The notes beneath the pieces were generated by a model. The model saw nothing but the letters and a program-made list of their open reading frames with translations. It had not been told where the DNA came from and did not search any database. A program made the translations under genes and the position numbers. This document shows, piece after piece, positions 8,460 through 16,838 of a DNA stretch of 64,000 nucleotides. The DNA is from Hoylesella nanceiensis DSM 19126 = JCM 15639. Lineage in GTDB: Bacteria; Bacteroidota; Bacteroidia; Bacteroidales; Bacteroidaceae. The stretch spans positions 248,001 to 312,000 of the forward strand of contig NZ_KB904328.1 in the NCBI RefSeq assembly GCF_000379965.1. Reading direction: 5' to 3'. Every line of letters starts with the position of its first letter. The first letter of the stretch is position 1.

Positions 8460-10145
8460 ATGGATAACCGACTAAAAACATTAGCACTCTGCATGCTTTC
8501 AAGTGCTACTCTTGCTAATGCTCAAACCTTTTTAAGCGACACTCAAGCAATGAAGCGCATTCAAACCACCAATAAGTATGTTTTACTTCCTGTGGAAGAG
8601 AGCGAAAATTTGGCGCATATCCGTGTCATTAAGGATAATAATGTGGTGAAAGAATTCAACTGTAAGCTTGCAGTGAACAAGGTTGATTATTATGTTCCAC
8701 TTGATGTTAGCGAGTTTGGAGGCGATGTTTTGCTCGATATTCAATTCACTGGAGAAAAGAAAAATACGGGGTCTATCCATCATTTCACTTGTTGGAAGGA
8801 ATTGAAAGAAACCAACTCTTTCGACACTTCCAATCGTGAAAAGTACCGACCACTATACCATCACACTCCACCTTATGGCTGGATGAACGACCCTAACGGC
8901 ATTTTTTATAAAGATGGAGTGTGGCATTTGTACTTTCAATATAATCCATTTGGATCTCAATGGGAAAATATGAACTGGGGACACAGCACTTCTCGTGACC
9001 TAATTCATTGGACTTACGAGGGAATTCCCATTCAACCCGATGCACTTGGCGTAATTTATAGCGGCTGTTGCGTTGTAGATAAAGACAATGTAGCTGGCTT
9101 TGGCAAGAATGCAGTAATTGCTTTTTACACATCGGCAGGTACTTCACAAACTCAAAGCATTGCTTATAGCCTCGACAACGGCAAAACTTTCACTAAATAT
9201 GCAGGCAACCCCATTGTAACAAGTAATGTTCCCGACTTTAGAGATCCTAAAGTTTTTTGGAACGAAGACACCCAATTGTGGAACTTAATTCTTGCTGCTG
9301 GACAGCAAATGAGCATCTATTCGTCTAAAAATCTAAAGGATTGGACCTTTGAAAGCCACTTCGGAGAAGGCTATGGCAATCATGATGGAGTGTGGGAATG
9401 CCCCGATCTAATCAAAATGGGCAACAAATGGGTACTTCTTTGTAACATTAACCCTGGCGGACCCTATGGAGGTAGCGCAACACAGTATTTTGTTGGGCAC
9501 TTTGATGGACACAAATTCACTTGCGAATCGGCTCCAACTGTAACCAAATGGCTCGACTATGGAAAGGATCAATATGCCACTGTCACTTTCAATAACGCCC
9601 CTAATGGCAGAATTGTAGCTATTCCTTGGATGAGTAATTGGCAATATGGCAACCATGTTCCAACGCTTCAGTTTCGCTCTGCCAATGGTCTTCCTCGTGA
9701 ACTCGGACTCTTTAGCTATCAAGGCGAAAGCTATATCAGTGTAAAACCCTCGCCCGAAGTATTCGCAGTATTTAGCAATAAAACTTCAACTAAACTGCAA
9801 CCCGCCTCTTATATCGAAGTAACCAACATCAAAGGCAACGCAAGTATCACCTTAAAGAACAACCAAAACGAAGAGGTTGTGATGGTTTACGATGCCAAGA
9901 AGGGCACTTTCAGCATGGATAGGAACCAAAGTGGAGTGTCAGAGTTTAGCTCTGAGTTTAAAGCTGTTACCACTTCGCCCACCTATGGCGCAATTAGTGG
10001 CTTGCAAATCTTTGTAGATAAGAGTAGTGTTGAGGTGTTCGACGTAGACGGAAAGATGGCTATGACGAACATTGTGTTCCCTACTTCGCCTTATACCAAC
10101 GTGGTTGCAAAGGGCTGTAAGGTTAAAATTCACGCCTTAAAATAA
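8460..10145 (+). CDS. GH32 fructan/sucrose hydrolase, secreted
   Basis: 561 residues with a signal peptide (cleavage near ANAQ, residue 22), an extra ~100-residue N-terminal beta domain, a five-blade propeller and the C-terminal GH32 beta-sandwich. The catalytic residues are visible: nucleophile D144 in WMNDPNG, transition-state stabiliser D262 in FRDPK and acid/base E313 in WECPDL. The extra N-terminal domain and signal peptide point to an exo-acting levanase/inulinase type enzyme in the periplasm or at the surface that frees fructose (or cleaves sucrose). The fructokinase gene follows at 10258 and would take up the product. No SusC/SusD pair or sugar transporter lies beside it. Confidence 0.92.
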   Translation: MDNRLKTLALCMLSSATLANAQTFLSDTQAMKRIQTTNKYVLLPVEESENLAHIRVIKDNNVVKEFNCKLAVNKVDYYVPLDVSEFGGDVLLDIQFTGEKKNTGSIHHFTCWKELKETNSFDTSNREKYRPLYHHTPPYGWMNDPNGIFYKDGVWHLYFQYNPFGSQWENMNWGHSTSRDLIHWTYEGIPIQPDALGVIYSGCCVVDKDNVAGFGKNAVIAFYTSAGTSQTQSIAYSLDNGKTFTKYAGNPIVTSNVPDFRDPKVFWNEDTQLWNLILAAGQQMSIYSSKNLKDWTFESHFGEGYGNHDGVWECPDLIKMGNKWVLLCNINPGGPYGGSATQYFVGHFDGHKFTCESAPTVTKWLDYGKDQYATVTFNNAPNGRIVAIPWMSNWQYGNHVPTLQFRSANGLPRELGLFSYQGESYISVKPSPEVFAVFSNKTSTKLQPASYIEVTNIKGNASITLKNNQNEEVVMVYDAKKGTFSMDRNQSGVSEFSSEFKAVTTSPTYGAISGLQIFVDKSSVEVFDVDGKMAMTNIVFPTSPYTNVVAKGCKVKIHALK

Positions 10146-10257
10146 TTGTTCTTGCTCTCCACCTCAATCATTCTATACGCTTTATGCACTGCTATGGGGT
10201 TTGAAGGGCGCAAGAATACGGAAACAAAAGAATCGAATAAATAATACAAATCTAAAT

Positions 10258-11142
10258 ATGAAGAATGTAATTGTTGGCTTAGGTGAGGCCCTATGGGATT
10301 GCCTTCCTGATGGAAAAAAGCTGGGCGGAGCCCCTGCAAACTTTGCTTATCACACCGGACAGTTTGGACTTAACACCCTTGCAGTTAGTGCTCTTGGAGA
10401 AGATTCCTTAGGAACTGAAACGCTTGAGGAATTGAAAAGCAAGGGAATTAACTATCTTATGCCCCTTGTAGACTATCCTACTGGCAGCGTACAAGTGGAA
10501 CTTGACGATGCAGGTATACCCACATACGATATCAAAGAAGGCGTTGCTTGGGACAATATTCCTTTTACTCCTGAGCTAGAAGAAGTGGCAAAGAATTGCA
10601 GTTGCGTGTGCTTTGGATCGCTTGCTCAACGTAGTAGCGTGAGTAGACAAACCATTCAGAAGTTTATTGAGGCCACTCCTGAGTCGTGTTTGAAGATATT
10701 TGACATCAATCTACGTCAAAACTTCTACACAAAAGATATTATATGCAATTCTTTAAAGCAAGCTAATATCTTAAAAATCAACGACGAAGAGCTGGTGACG
10801 ATTGGTAGATTATTTGGCTATCCCGGCTTAGATATAGAGAATAAGTGCTGGTTATTGCTCGGAAAATATAACTTAGACATGCTCGTTCTCACATGTGGTG
10901 TCAACGGATCTTACGTCTTTGCGCCCAATCTTTTATCGTTTAGAGAGACTCCTAAGGTTGAGGTTGCCGACACAGTAGGCGCTGGTGACTCGTTTACAGG
11001 AACCTTTGCGGCTGCCATTCTCAATGGAATCGCTATTCCAGAGGCGCACCAATTAGCTGTAGAAGCAAGTGCCTTTGTTTGCACTCAGCATGGAGCTATG
11101 CCCAAGTTCCCTAAAGATTTGATCGATAAGATTAAGAAATAA
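10258..11142 (+). CDS. Fructokinase, PfkB family
   Basis: 294 residues starting at the Met of MKNVIVGLGEALWD (10258); the longer frame from 10201 opens with TTG and has no family similarity. Ribokinase-fold features are the N-terminal GEALWDCLPDGKKLGGAPANFAYH sugar-binding region and the C-terminal DTVGAGDSFTGTF motif carrying the catalytic Asp and anion hole. It should phosphorylate fructose at the 6 position in the cytoplasm, feeding glycolysis. Position 112 bp after the GH32 gene on the same strand, with no promoter box seen between, suggests one transcript. Fructose is the natural inference from the neighbour; a related hexose or pentose cannot be excluded. Confidence 0.88.
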   Translation: MKNVIVGLGEALWDCLPDGKKLGGAPANFAYHTGQFGLNTLAVSALGEDSLGTETLEELKSKGINYLMPLVDYPTGSVQVELDDAGIPTYDIKEGVAWDNIPFTPELEEVAKNCSCVCFGSLAQRSSVSRQTIQKFIEATPESCLKIFDINLRQNFYTKDIICNSLKQANILKINDEELVTIGRLFGYPGLDIENKCWLLLGKYNLDMLVLTCGVNGSYVFAPNLLSFRETPKVEVADTVGAGDSFTGTFAAAILNGIAIPEAHQLAVEASAFVCTQHGAMPKFPKDLIDKIKK

Positions 11143-11160
11143 GCAATAATTAGGAACACA

Positions 11161-11208
11161 AAAAAACCTCTATTTACACCCTTTGATGTAAGTAGAGGTT
11201 TTCTTTTA
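11161..11208. terminator. Bidirectional terminator between fructokinase and FKBP genes
   Basis: CCTCTATTTACA (11167-11178) pairs with TGTAAGTAGAGG (11187-11198) with one G-T pair. Both flanks are T-rich when read outward (TTTTCTTTT on plus, TTTTTTT on minus), so it can serve both convergent units. Confidence 0.75.
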
Positions 11209-11312
11209 TTATCTTAAAAGCCGCAACTAAGCATGTAGTTCAATGTGTCTTGCAAAACACTTACAATGACTGTGAGTCGTGACTTTTATAGGGGTTAAAC
11301 GCTAACCCATTC

Positions 11313-12260
11313 TTATTTCTTTTTCTTTGGTTGCACTTTAGCTGGCTCAACCGCTTTCTTTTCACCGCTATCTTCGATTCTTACCAATTCAACATCAAAG
11401 ATAAGAGTAGAGAAAGGCTTAATAGCTGGAGTTGGAGAGCTACCTTTATAAGCCAATTCTGCAGGGATATACAATTGCCATTTACTTCCTACTGGCATCA
11501 TAGTAAGGGCTTCTGTCCAACCAGCAATTACCTGACTTGCTCCAAATGTGGTTTCTTGTGGATTGCGCTTGTATGAGTTATCGAACTCTGTTCCATCGAT
11601 AGTGCGACCAACATACTTCACTGTTACCATGTCGTTTGCCTTTGGAATAGCACCATGTCCTTCTGTAATCACTTTGTATTGCAAACCACTTGCAGTTGTT
11701 TTCACGCCTTCTTTGGTTGCATTGTCTTTCAACCATTTCTCGTTTTCGGCCTTAACGGCAGCCACTTTGCGCTCTTCATTAGCCTTATAAAAGTCACTAA
11801 AGTACTTTTCTGCATTGTCGAAGGTGAACAATGTACTATCTTTTAGAACCCCAGCAACGAATCCTTGGTAGAAAGGATCAAGTGAAAGGCTATCTGATGA
11901 GTCTTTAAATGCGTTGCGAGTAGTGGGAACTACTTGGTTTTGAACGGTGCTAAACACTGCCACTCCTGCGTTATATGCACTGAAAGCCTTATCGCCTTGC
12001 TTTGCACGAGCATCTTTAAAGCCTTGCACAAAAGCTGCTAAATCGTTTTCAGTTAAGCCATATTGGCCCTTAAGATACTCCATAAGGCGACCAGTTGAGA
12101 ACAAACCAGACGCATAACTCAATGAGTCGGCACGAGAAGTGAGTTTCACTACGTTTGCAGTAGTCTTGTTCTTTTTATTTGTTTTGTTAGTGTTGCCTGC
12201 GCTTATTGTTGTTGCAAAGCCTGCAAGAAGTACACAAACAGCTAAAATTGTCTTTTTCAT
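11313..12260 (-). CDS. FKBP-type peptidyl-prolyl isomerase, periplasmic (Mip-like)
   Basis: 315 residues from the Met at 12260 (MKKTILAVCVLLAGFATTISAG, a standard signal peptide); the longer frame to 12386 is not credible. A helical N-terminal domain (~40-185) that dimerises Mip-like proteins precedes a C-terminal FKBP domain (VTVKYVGRTIDGTEFDNSY ... PVGSKWQLYIPAELAY). It catalyses cis-trans isomerisation at proline during folding of exported proteins. The C-terminus ends in a lysine run after a proline-rich linker (AKVQPKKKK), unlike its two neighbours. Last of three tandem FKBP genes transcribed leftward. Confidence 0.88.
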   Translation of the reverse strand: MKKTILAVCVLLAGFATTISAGNTNKTNKKNKTTANVVKLTSRADSLSYASGLFSTGRLMEYLKGQYGLTENDLAAFVQGFKDARAKQGDKAFSAYNAGVAVFSTVQNQVVPTTRNAFKDSSDSLSLDPFYQGFVAGVLKDSTLFTFDNAEKYFSDFYKANEERKVAAVKAENEKWLKDNATKEGVKTTASGLQYKVITEGHGAIPKANDMVTVKYVGRTIDGTEFDNSYKRNPQETTFGASQVIAGWTEALTMMPVGSKWQLYIPAELAYKGSSPTPAIKPFSTLIFDVELVRIEDSGEKKAVEPAKVQPKKKK

Positions 12261-12406
12261 TTTAATGAAGATATTAAATATAAAGAATAAAAGAGAATTG
12301 AGCTTGAATAGCAACTGCTCACCTCTTTTATACGACTTTCTATAATTTAAAAGAGGGACGGATGTAAAAGTATCCGTCCCTTTCATTGCTTTTATTGAAT
12401 GATTGA

Positions 12407-13282
12407 TTATTTTCCGTTAACTCCTAACAATTCAATTTTGAAGATAAGAGCAGAGAATGGTTGGATAGGACCAGAGTTTTGGCCACCGTAAGCCAAGTCT
12501 TGTGGGATGTAAACTTCCCATACACTACCTACAGGCATACGCTTAATAGCTTCTGTCCAACCCTTAATTACTTGGTTAAGACGGAACTCTGCTGGTTGTT
12601 TTCTTTCGTAACTGCTTTCAAAAACCTTACCATCTATAGTGCGTCCTTCATAGTTAACCTTAACCATTGATGTATCAGTTGGAAGCTCACCTTTACCTTC
12701 TTTGATCACTTTATATTGCAAACCGTTAGGAAGAGTCACAACACCTGGTTTCTTTTTGTTAGCTGCAAGGAAAGCTTCACCAGCCTTTTTGTTAGCAGAG
12801 AATTGCTTTTCATTGCTTTCGCCTTGGATCTTTTTGAACAAACGTTCAGCCACTTCACCAGCACGTTGAGCGTCCATTATTTCGTTTTTACCTGTTGCTC
12901 CGTTGATGAAACCTGCGATAAAGTTCTTCAAAGAGATAGTCTTTGTGCTATCACCACCGAACAATTGGCTGCTAATGTCTTTAACATAGCGTCCACCAAG
13001 GTTCTGTCCTACTTGCAAACCTGCATAATATGCAGCCTTTTTCTTATCGTCTCCAGAGTTAGCACCATCGCTAACACCCTTAATAAACTCGTTGATATAA
13101 GTGGTATCTACACCCATTCTTTCAGAAAGAACGTTCTTAAAGTCACCTGTTTGAGCAACACCCATAGCGTAACTCAATGTGTCTACGTCAGTTTTAAGGT
13201 CAGCTTTAGGAGTTGAATTACCACATGCTGAGAATGCAATGGCTGTAAATACAGCTGCTGCAGCTAATGTAATTTTTTTCAT
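12407..13282 (-). CDS. FKBP-type peptidyl-prolyl isomerase, lipoprotein
   Basis: 291 residues. The N-terminus MKKITLAAAAVFTAIAFSAC ends in a lipobox with the acceptor Cys at residue 20, so this copy should be lipid-anchored. The Mip-like helical domain (~30-170, opening with DTLSYAMGVAQTGDFKN) is followed by the FKBP domain (VKVNYEGRTIDGKVFESSY ... MPVGSVWEVYIPQDLAYGG). It lies 146 bp upstream of the periplasmic copy and 74 bp downstream of the cytoplasmic copy, all on the minus strand. The shared DxLSYA opening shows the three arose by duplication. Confidence 0.88.
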   Translation of the reverse strand: MKKITLAAAAVFTAIAFSACGNSTPKADLKTDVDTLSYAMGVAQTGDFKNVLSERMGVDTTYINEFIKGVSDGANSGDDKKKAAYYAGLQVGQNLGGRYVKDISSQLFGGDSTKTISLKNFIAGFINGATGKNEIMDAQRAGEVAERLFKKIQGESNEKQFSANKKAGEAFLAANKKKPGVVTLPNGLQYKVIKEGKGELPTDTSMVKVNYEGRTIDGKVFESSYERKQPAEFRLNQVIKGWTEAIKRMPVGSVWEVYIPQDLAYGGQNSGPIQPFSALIFKIELLGVNGK

Positions 13283-13356
13283 TTTGATCTATTTGTTTTT
13301 TATAGTTTATTGCTTTTATTTTCTTTGTAAAATGCTCTTTTATAGCAGTGGGGCGA

Positions 13357-13962
13357 TTATTGAACCTCGATAAGCTCTACATCGAACACCAATGCAGCGA
13401 AAGGAGGAATAGAAGCGCCTGCACCTCTCTCTCCATAACCAAGAGTATAAGGAATGAAGAAGCGGTATTTAGAACCTTCTGTCATCAATTGTAGACCTTC
13501 AGTCCAGCCTGCAATCACTTGATTTAGTGGGAAAGTAGCAGGTTCACCACGTTGAACTGAGCTGTCAAAGAGTGTTCCATCAACAAGCATTCCTTCGTAA
13601 TGGCACTTCACTTTGTCGGTAGCTTTAGGGCGTTTGCCGTTTCCTTCTTTGATAACAAGATATTGCAAGCCACTTGGAAGAGTAACAACTCCTTCTTTCT
13701 TTGCGTTTTCTGCAAGGTATTTCTCGCCTTCTTCTTTAGCTTTTTTACCCATTTCTGCAGCTGCAGCACGTTGCTTTTCTTCTTGTTTTTGGAAGAATTC
13801 CTGAACGATAACTTGTGCTTCAGCCTCGTCTAGTTTAAGTTGTCCACCTGCCACAACATCTTTAATTGCTTGTGCAAAATCATCAATACTAAGTTGTTCG
13901 GCACCCATTTGAGCCAATTGTCGACCTATTCCAAGGCCTAAAGCATAGCTAAGTTTATCCAT
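13357..13962 (-). CDS. FKBP-type peptidyl-prolyl isomerase, cytoplasmic (no signal)
   Basis: 201 residues starting MDKLSYALGLGIGRQLAQMG with no signal peptide or lipobox, so it should stay in the cytoplasm. A shortened helical domain (~1-100, basic and heptad-rich at QKQEEKQRAAAAEMGKKAKEE) leads into the FKBP domain (VKCHYEGMLVDGTLFDSSV ... FFIPYTLGYGERGAG), which keeps the G-E-R-G-A-G loop typical of FKBP22/FklB. First gene of the triplet; a -7 box lies at 14117-14124 on the minus strand, giving a leader of about 150 nt. Confidence 0.88.
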   Translation of the reverse strand: MDKLSYALGLGIGRQLAQMGAEQLSIDDFAQAIKDVVAGGQLKLDEAEAQVIVQEFFQKQEEKQRAAAAEMGKKAKEEGEKYLAENAKKEGVVTLPSGLQYLVIKEGNGKRPKATDKVKCHYEGMLVDGTLFDSSVQRGEPATFPLNQVIAGWTEGLQLMTEGSKYRFFIPYTLGYGERGAGASIPPFAALVFDVELIEVQ

Positions 13963-14116
13963 AATTGTTTATAAATCGTATTTTATTTATTTGTTTTCTT
14001 GTTTCGTTTACTAACTCTTTGCAAATCAACCTCAATGGCTTTGCCATATCCGTTGTGCACTTTGGCACGCAAAAGGCGGTGCATTGATTATTTTCATAGC
14101 ACCATATAGTTCTATG

Positions 14117-14124
14117 CAAAGTTA
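14117..14124 (-). promoter_or_regulatory. -7 box TAACTTTG of the FKBP gene triplet
   Basis: Reverse complement of CAAAGTTA; exact TAnnTTTG match. No TTG partner at 19-21 bp. Confidence 0.5.
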
Positions 14125-14225
14125 ATCTTTTTATTTGTTCCACCATCTATTAACATCACTATTTTTGTTTTTTTGTGCCTTTACTTTTATCTATCTACAA
14201 AAAGAGTGCCATAAAACTACAAAAT

Positions 14226-14313
14226 AAAAGCTATGTTTTTGCATGGTAAAAGCATTGCTTTTGCACCTTAATAGCATTGAGATTGCGTGCTAAAAACATT
14301 GATTTTATTTCGA
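14226..14313. repeat. Four-unit 22-bp dyad repeat element (array E)
   Basis: Units start at 14226, 14248, 14270 and 14292; unit 2 core is AAAAGCATTGCTTTT, a perfect dyad about one base. The element lies between two divergent promoters. Confidence 0.9.
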
Positions 14314-14418
14314 TGTTTCTATATTGTTGATTGGCAGGGGAATTCGACTTCGGTTTCATTTCAATAGAGATGGGACAAAAAGAGACTGAAAAACCTTTCA
14401 TAATTAGGCAAACATTCC

Positions 14419-14426
14419 TATCTTTG
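14419..14426 (+). promoter_or_regulatory. -7 box TATCTTTG of the glycosyltransferase gene
   Basis: Exact -7 match 26 bp before the ATG at 14453; TTTC at 14396-14399 is at the right distance for a weak -33 element. Confidence 0.6.
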
Positions 14427-14452
14427 CATAGAACAATCAGATTCAAAGTGAA

Positions 14453-15463
14453 ATGAAAGAAAGCTCACAAATCGACGTAGCCGTATTACTCATCTTCTTT
14501 AATCGCCCCGAAAAGTTTAAAGAAGTGTTTGCACAAGTGCAGAAAGCCAAGCCCTCAAAGCTGTTCCTTTATCAAGACGGAGCACGCCATTCGGGCGACA
14601 TTGAGGGCATTGAAGCATGCAGAAGCATTGCGAGTGAGATTGATTGGGAGTGCGAAGTGCACCAACTTTATCAAGAAAAGAACTATGGTTGCGACCCTTC
14701 TGAGTTCATTGCACAGCGTTGGGCGTTCTCGTTTGTAGACAAATGCATAGTGATAGAAGACGATGATGTGCCCTCATTGGCATTCTTTCATTTTTGTAAA
14801 AGCATGCTCGATAAGTATGAGAACGACCCTCGAGTGTGGATGATTGCAGGCTTTAATGCTGAAGAAAAGACCGAAGATATATCGCAAGACTATTTCTTTA
14901 CGTCTGTATTCTCTATCTGGGGCTGGGCTTCTTGGCGTCGAGTTATCGACCAATGGGACGAACATTACACCTTTTTAGACAACAAAGAGACTCTTACTTT
15001 GCTCACCAATTTAGTAAAAGAGCGCAATGTTCGCAACGATTTCTTATCCATGTGCCACCGCCATAAGCAAACAGGTAAGGCGCACTACGAAACTATTTTC
15101 TGGGCATCTATGTTGCTCAACAACGGCTTAGCCATTATGCCTACCTTCAATTTGGTGAACAACATCGGTGTAACAAGCGACTCAACGCACTTCACAGGCT
15201 CAACTAACACCTTGCCAAAGGGCATTAGAAAGATGTTCACCATGCAACGATTCGAGCCCAAAAGCTTCGACAATCACCCCCAATACATCATTGAGCACAC
15301 TGCATATAAAGACCGAATTTATCGCATGAACGCATGGAACAACCCTGCAATTAAGGTGAAATACAGCTTAGAAGAATTGTGGTTGAACTTGCAAAGAGGT
15401 AATTTTTCGACTATCAAAAACGCACTTTCTAAGCGAATTAAAAAGTGGTTGAAGATGGGTTAA
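14453..15463 (+). CDS. GT-A fold glycosyltransferase-like protein
   Basis: 336 residues. The opening VAVLLIFFNRPEKFKEVFAQV and the metal-binding acidic cluster VIEDDDVPS (about residues 101-109) match GT-A nucleotide-sugar transferases of the family 2 or family 13-like kind; the GWASWRRVIDQWD block further on is common in this Bacteroidota group. It would transfer a sugar to a lipid- or glycan acceptor on the cytoplasmic face; no signal peptide or membrane span is seen. It is a single-gene unit with its own promoter and no other glycan-synthesis gene beside it, so the product (surface polysaccharide, LPS or glycoprotein) is open. Confidence 0.75.
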   Translation: MKESSQIDVAVLLIFFNRPEKFKEVFAQVQKAKPSKLFLYQDGARHSGDIEGIEACRSIASEIDWECEVHQLYQEKNYGCDPSEFIAQRWAFSFVDKCIVIEDDDVPSLAFFHFCKSMLDKYENDPRVWMIAGFNAEEKTEDISQDYFFTSVFSIWGWASWRRVIDQWDEHYTFLDNKETLTLLTNLVKERNVRNDFLSMCHRHKQTGKAHYETIFWASMLLNNGLAIMPTFNLVNNIGVTSDSTHFTGSTNTLPKGIRKMFTMQRFEPKSFDNHPQYIIEHTAYKDRIYRMNAWNNPAIKVKYSLEELWLNLQRGNFSTIKNALSKRIKKWLKMG

Positions 15464-15601
15464 GCTTCAATCAAAAGAAAGAAACAAATGGTTTACATCC
15501 TAAGAGAAAAAGCATTGCCACGAAAGAAGAATGAAGTGGTAAGGCAGTTGGCATACCCTCAAAGGATGAAAGCGACAAGTTCCAAGGTGGAAAATGCCGC
15601 T

Positions 15602-15645
15602 TTCGGTGTTTAACATGATATGTTAAATGCCTTCAGAACACCGAA
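15602..15645 (+). ncRNA. Nested hairpin, part of a possible structured RNA ending at 15788
   Basis: TTCGGTGTT (15602-15610) pairs with AACACCGAA (15637-15645); inside it TTTAACAT (15609-15616) pairs with ATGTTAAA (15620-15627). The two stems overlap by two bases. Together with the downstream terminator this suggests a noncoding transcript read rightward, but no promoter box was found and no Rfam family is recognised. Confidence 0.3.
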
Positions 15646-15758
15646 CCTAAGGGTTCATCTCTTGCGAGTTGTCCTGCGAACAAGCCTCTTTGTTTTGCAA
15701 CATTGATAGCAATTGCTCTTCAGTTCGATGCCATCGAGATCTCGAGTTATTAAGTGTT

Positions 15759-15788
15759 GCAGGATTGGTTACCTGCTTTTTTGTTTTT
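15759..15788 (+). terminator. Rho-independent terminator without a gene
   Basis: GCAGG (15759-15763) pairs with CCTGC (15772-15776) around an 8-nt loop and is followed by TTTTTTGTTTTT. The nearest upstream gene stop is ~300 bp away, so it may end a separate RNA or a long 3' UTR of the glycosyltransferase. Confidence 0.6.
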
Positions 15789-16455
15789 CAATTAAACTGT
15801 TTGTCACAGTATTGCTATCGTTTTGCAACTCAAGCAATTTTCTTTTTTAATACGTTTCAATAGGTTCTGGTTGGTGATAGCATAGCTTTCACAACCTAAA
15901 ACCAGCTAAAACAGTGTGTTACGAGCCTTTAACAATCTTTCTTCCTTATGTCTTTTTTTCATTAAAGTAGAAGCTTTAGCCTTCTTTCCTAACGTCTTTT
16001 ACCAGCTAAGATCCGCCTTGTTGGCGTCTAAAAACTGCGAAACAACGATATGAGAGTAATCTGTTTTCGAAACAAAAACATATTCGATGTGACGCTACAG
16101 CAAGCTGTTTCACTCACAAATACAATAATAGCTAAGATAAACAATTGCGTTTTCCGGTGTCTACGTAAAGGTTTTCTTGCATTATTATATGCTTTGTTCT
16201 ATTCTTTCTACAGGCTTTCTCAAAACTAAAAGTTTTGCAAAAGCATTTCTTTAATTGGTGTTTTACGCCTTAGTTTTGCTCTCTTTAAAAGGTGAAAGCT
16301 CCACTTTCGGCATTCTACTAATATTTTTTTGTATACAAATTCTATTTAAAACAAAAGGCACATAGCTCTCTTTTTGGTGTAAGAGTCTGTGTGTTTCATG
16401 ATGTCTCTAGCTTATTTTCTACTGCCTTTTTATGTCCTTTCGATATCAATTGTTA

Positions 16456-16486
16456 CAAAGATAGGTATAATAAGCATACGAAACAA
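16456..16486 (-). promoter_or_regulatory. Consensus promoter reading leftward into the gene-free region
   Basis: On the minus strand TTG (16486-16484), 20 bp, then TATCTTTG (16463-16456): both boxes and the spacing match the Bacteroidota consensus. Predicted start near 16450. No annotated gene follows for about 1 kb; the first small frames are a 17-codon one (ATG near 16401) and a 16-codon one (ATG near 16314). Confidence 0.6.
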
Positions 16487-16805
16487 TTTTTATTTACATT
16501 ATTTTATAGTTTACATATTATTTAAATTACAATCATATATTTTCACTATTTAGCGTTACTTTGCCATTTCTTTTCGTTCAATTTGGCTCTAATCATAATA
16601 CAAAATAAAGGTTTAAGGGATTTAAAAGAAGCATTTTTCAACTCAAAACAAGAAGTTTTCAACCATCAAAAAGAACGACAATAGGCAAAAATATAAACGG
16701 ATATTAACAATACTTGCTTAACAACTTGGCTCTATAAACAGCATATCTGCACTCTATTTTTAGATATTATCACACTTTTTATTTCGTCATTCATCCTCTT
16801 TAAGC

Positions 16806-16813
16806 TACCTTTG
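16806..16813 (+). promoter_or_regulatory. -7 box TACCTTTG of the AspT/YidE-type transporter
   Basis: Exact TAnnTTTG match 25 bp before the ATG at 16839. Confidence 0.6.
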
Positions 16814-16838
16814 CACAGAATCATACATAACTAATAGA

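Larger units (their letters stand above)
13963..14452. other. Divergent intergenic region with array E and two promoters
   Basis: 490 bp between the FKBP triplet (minus) and the glycosyltransferase (plus). It contains the FKBP -7 box (14117-14124), repeat array E (14226-14313) and the glycosyltransferase -7 box (14419-14426). No further gene seen. Confidence 0.7.
15464..16838. other. 1.4-kb gene-free region
   Basis: No frame longer than about 65 codons reads like a protein. What can be seen: nested hairpins at 15602-15645, a terminator at 15759-15788, a full-consensus minus-strand promoter at 16456-16486, small open frames downstream of it, and two related ~26-bp segments (15584-15610 and 16287-16313, both AAGGTG....CTTTCGG). 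It may hold one or two noncoding RNAs or the remains of a degraded element. Confidence 0.6.

Noticed and set aside
15669-15863. 64-codon frame in the gene-free region
   Set aside because: Runs across the terminator hairpin at 15759-15788 and has an unlikely composition.
15464-16838. tmRNA, RNase P RNA or other known large RNA in the gene-free region
   Set aside because: None of their conserved boxes could be found on either strand by eye; a covariance search would be needed to exclude 6S-like RNAs.
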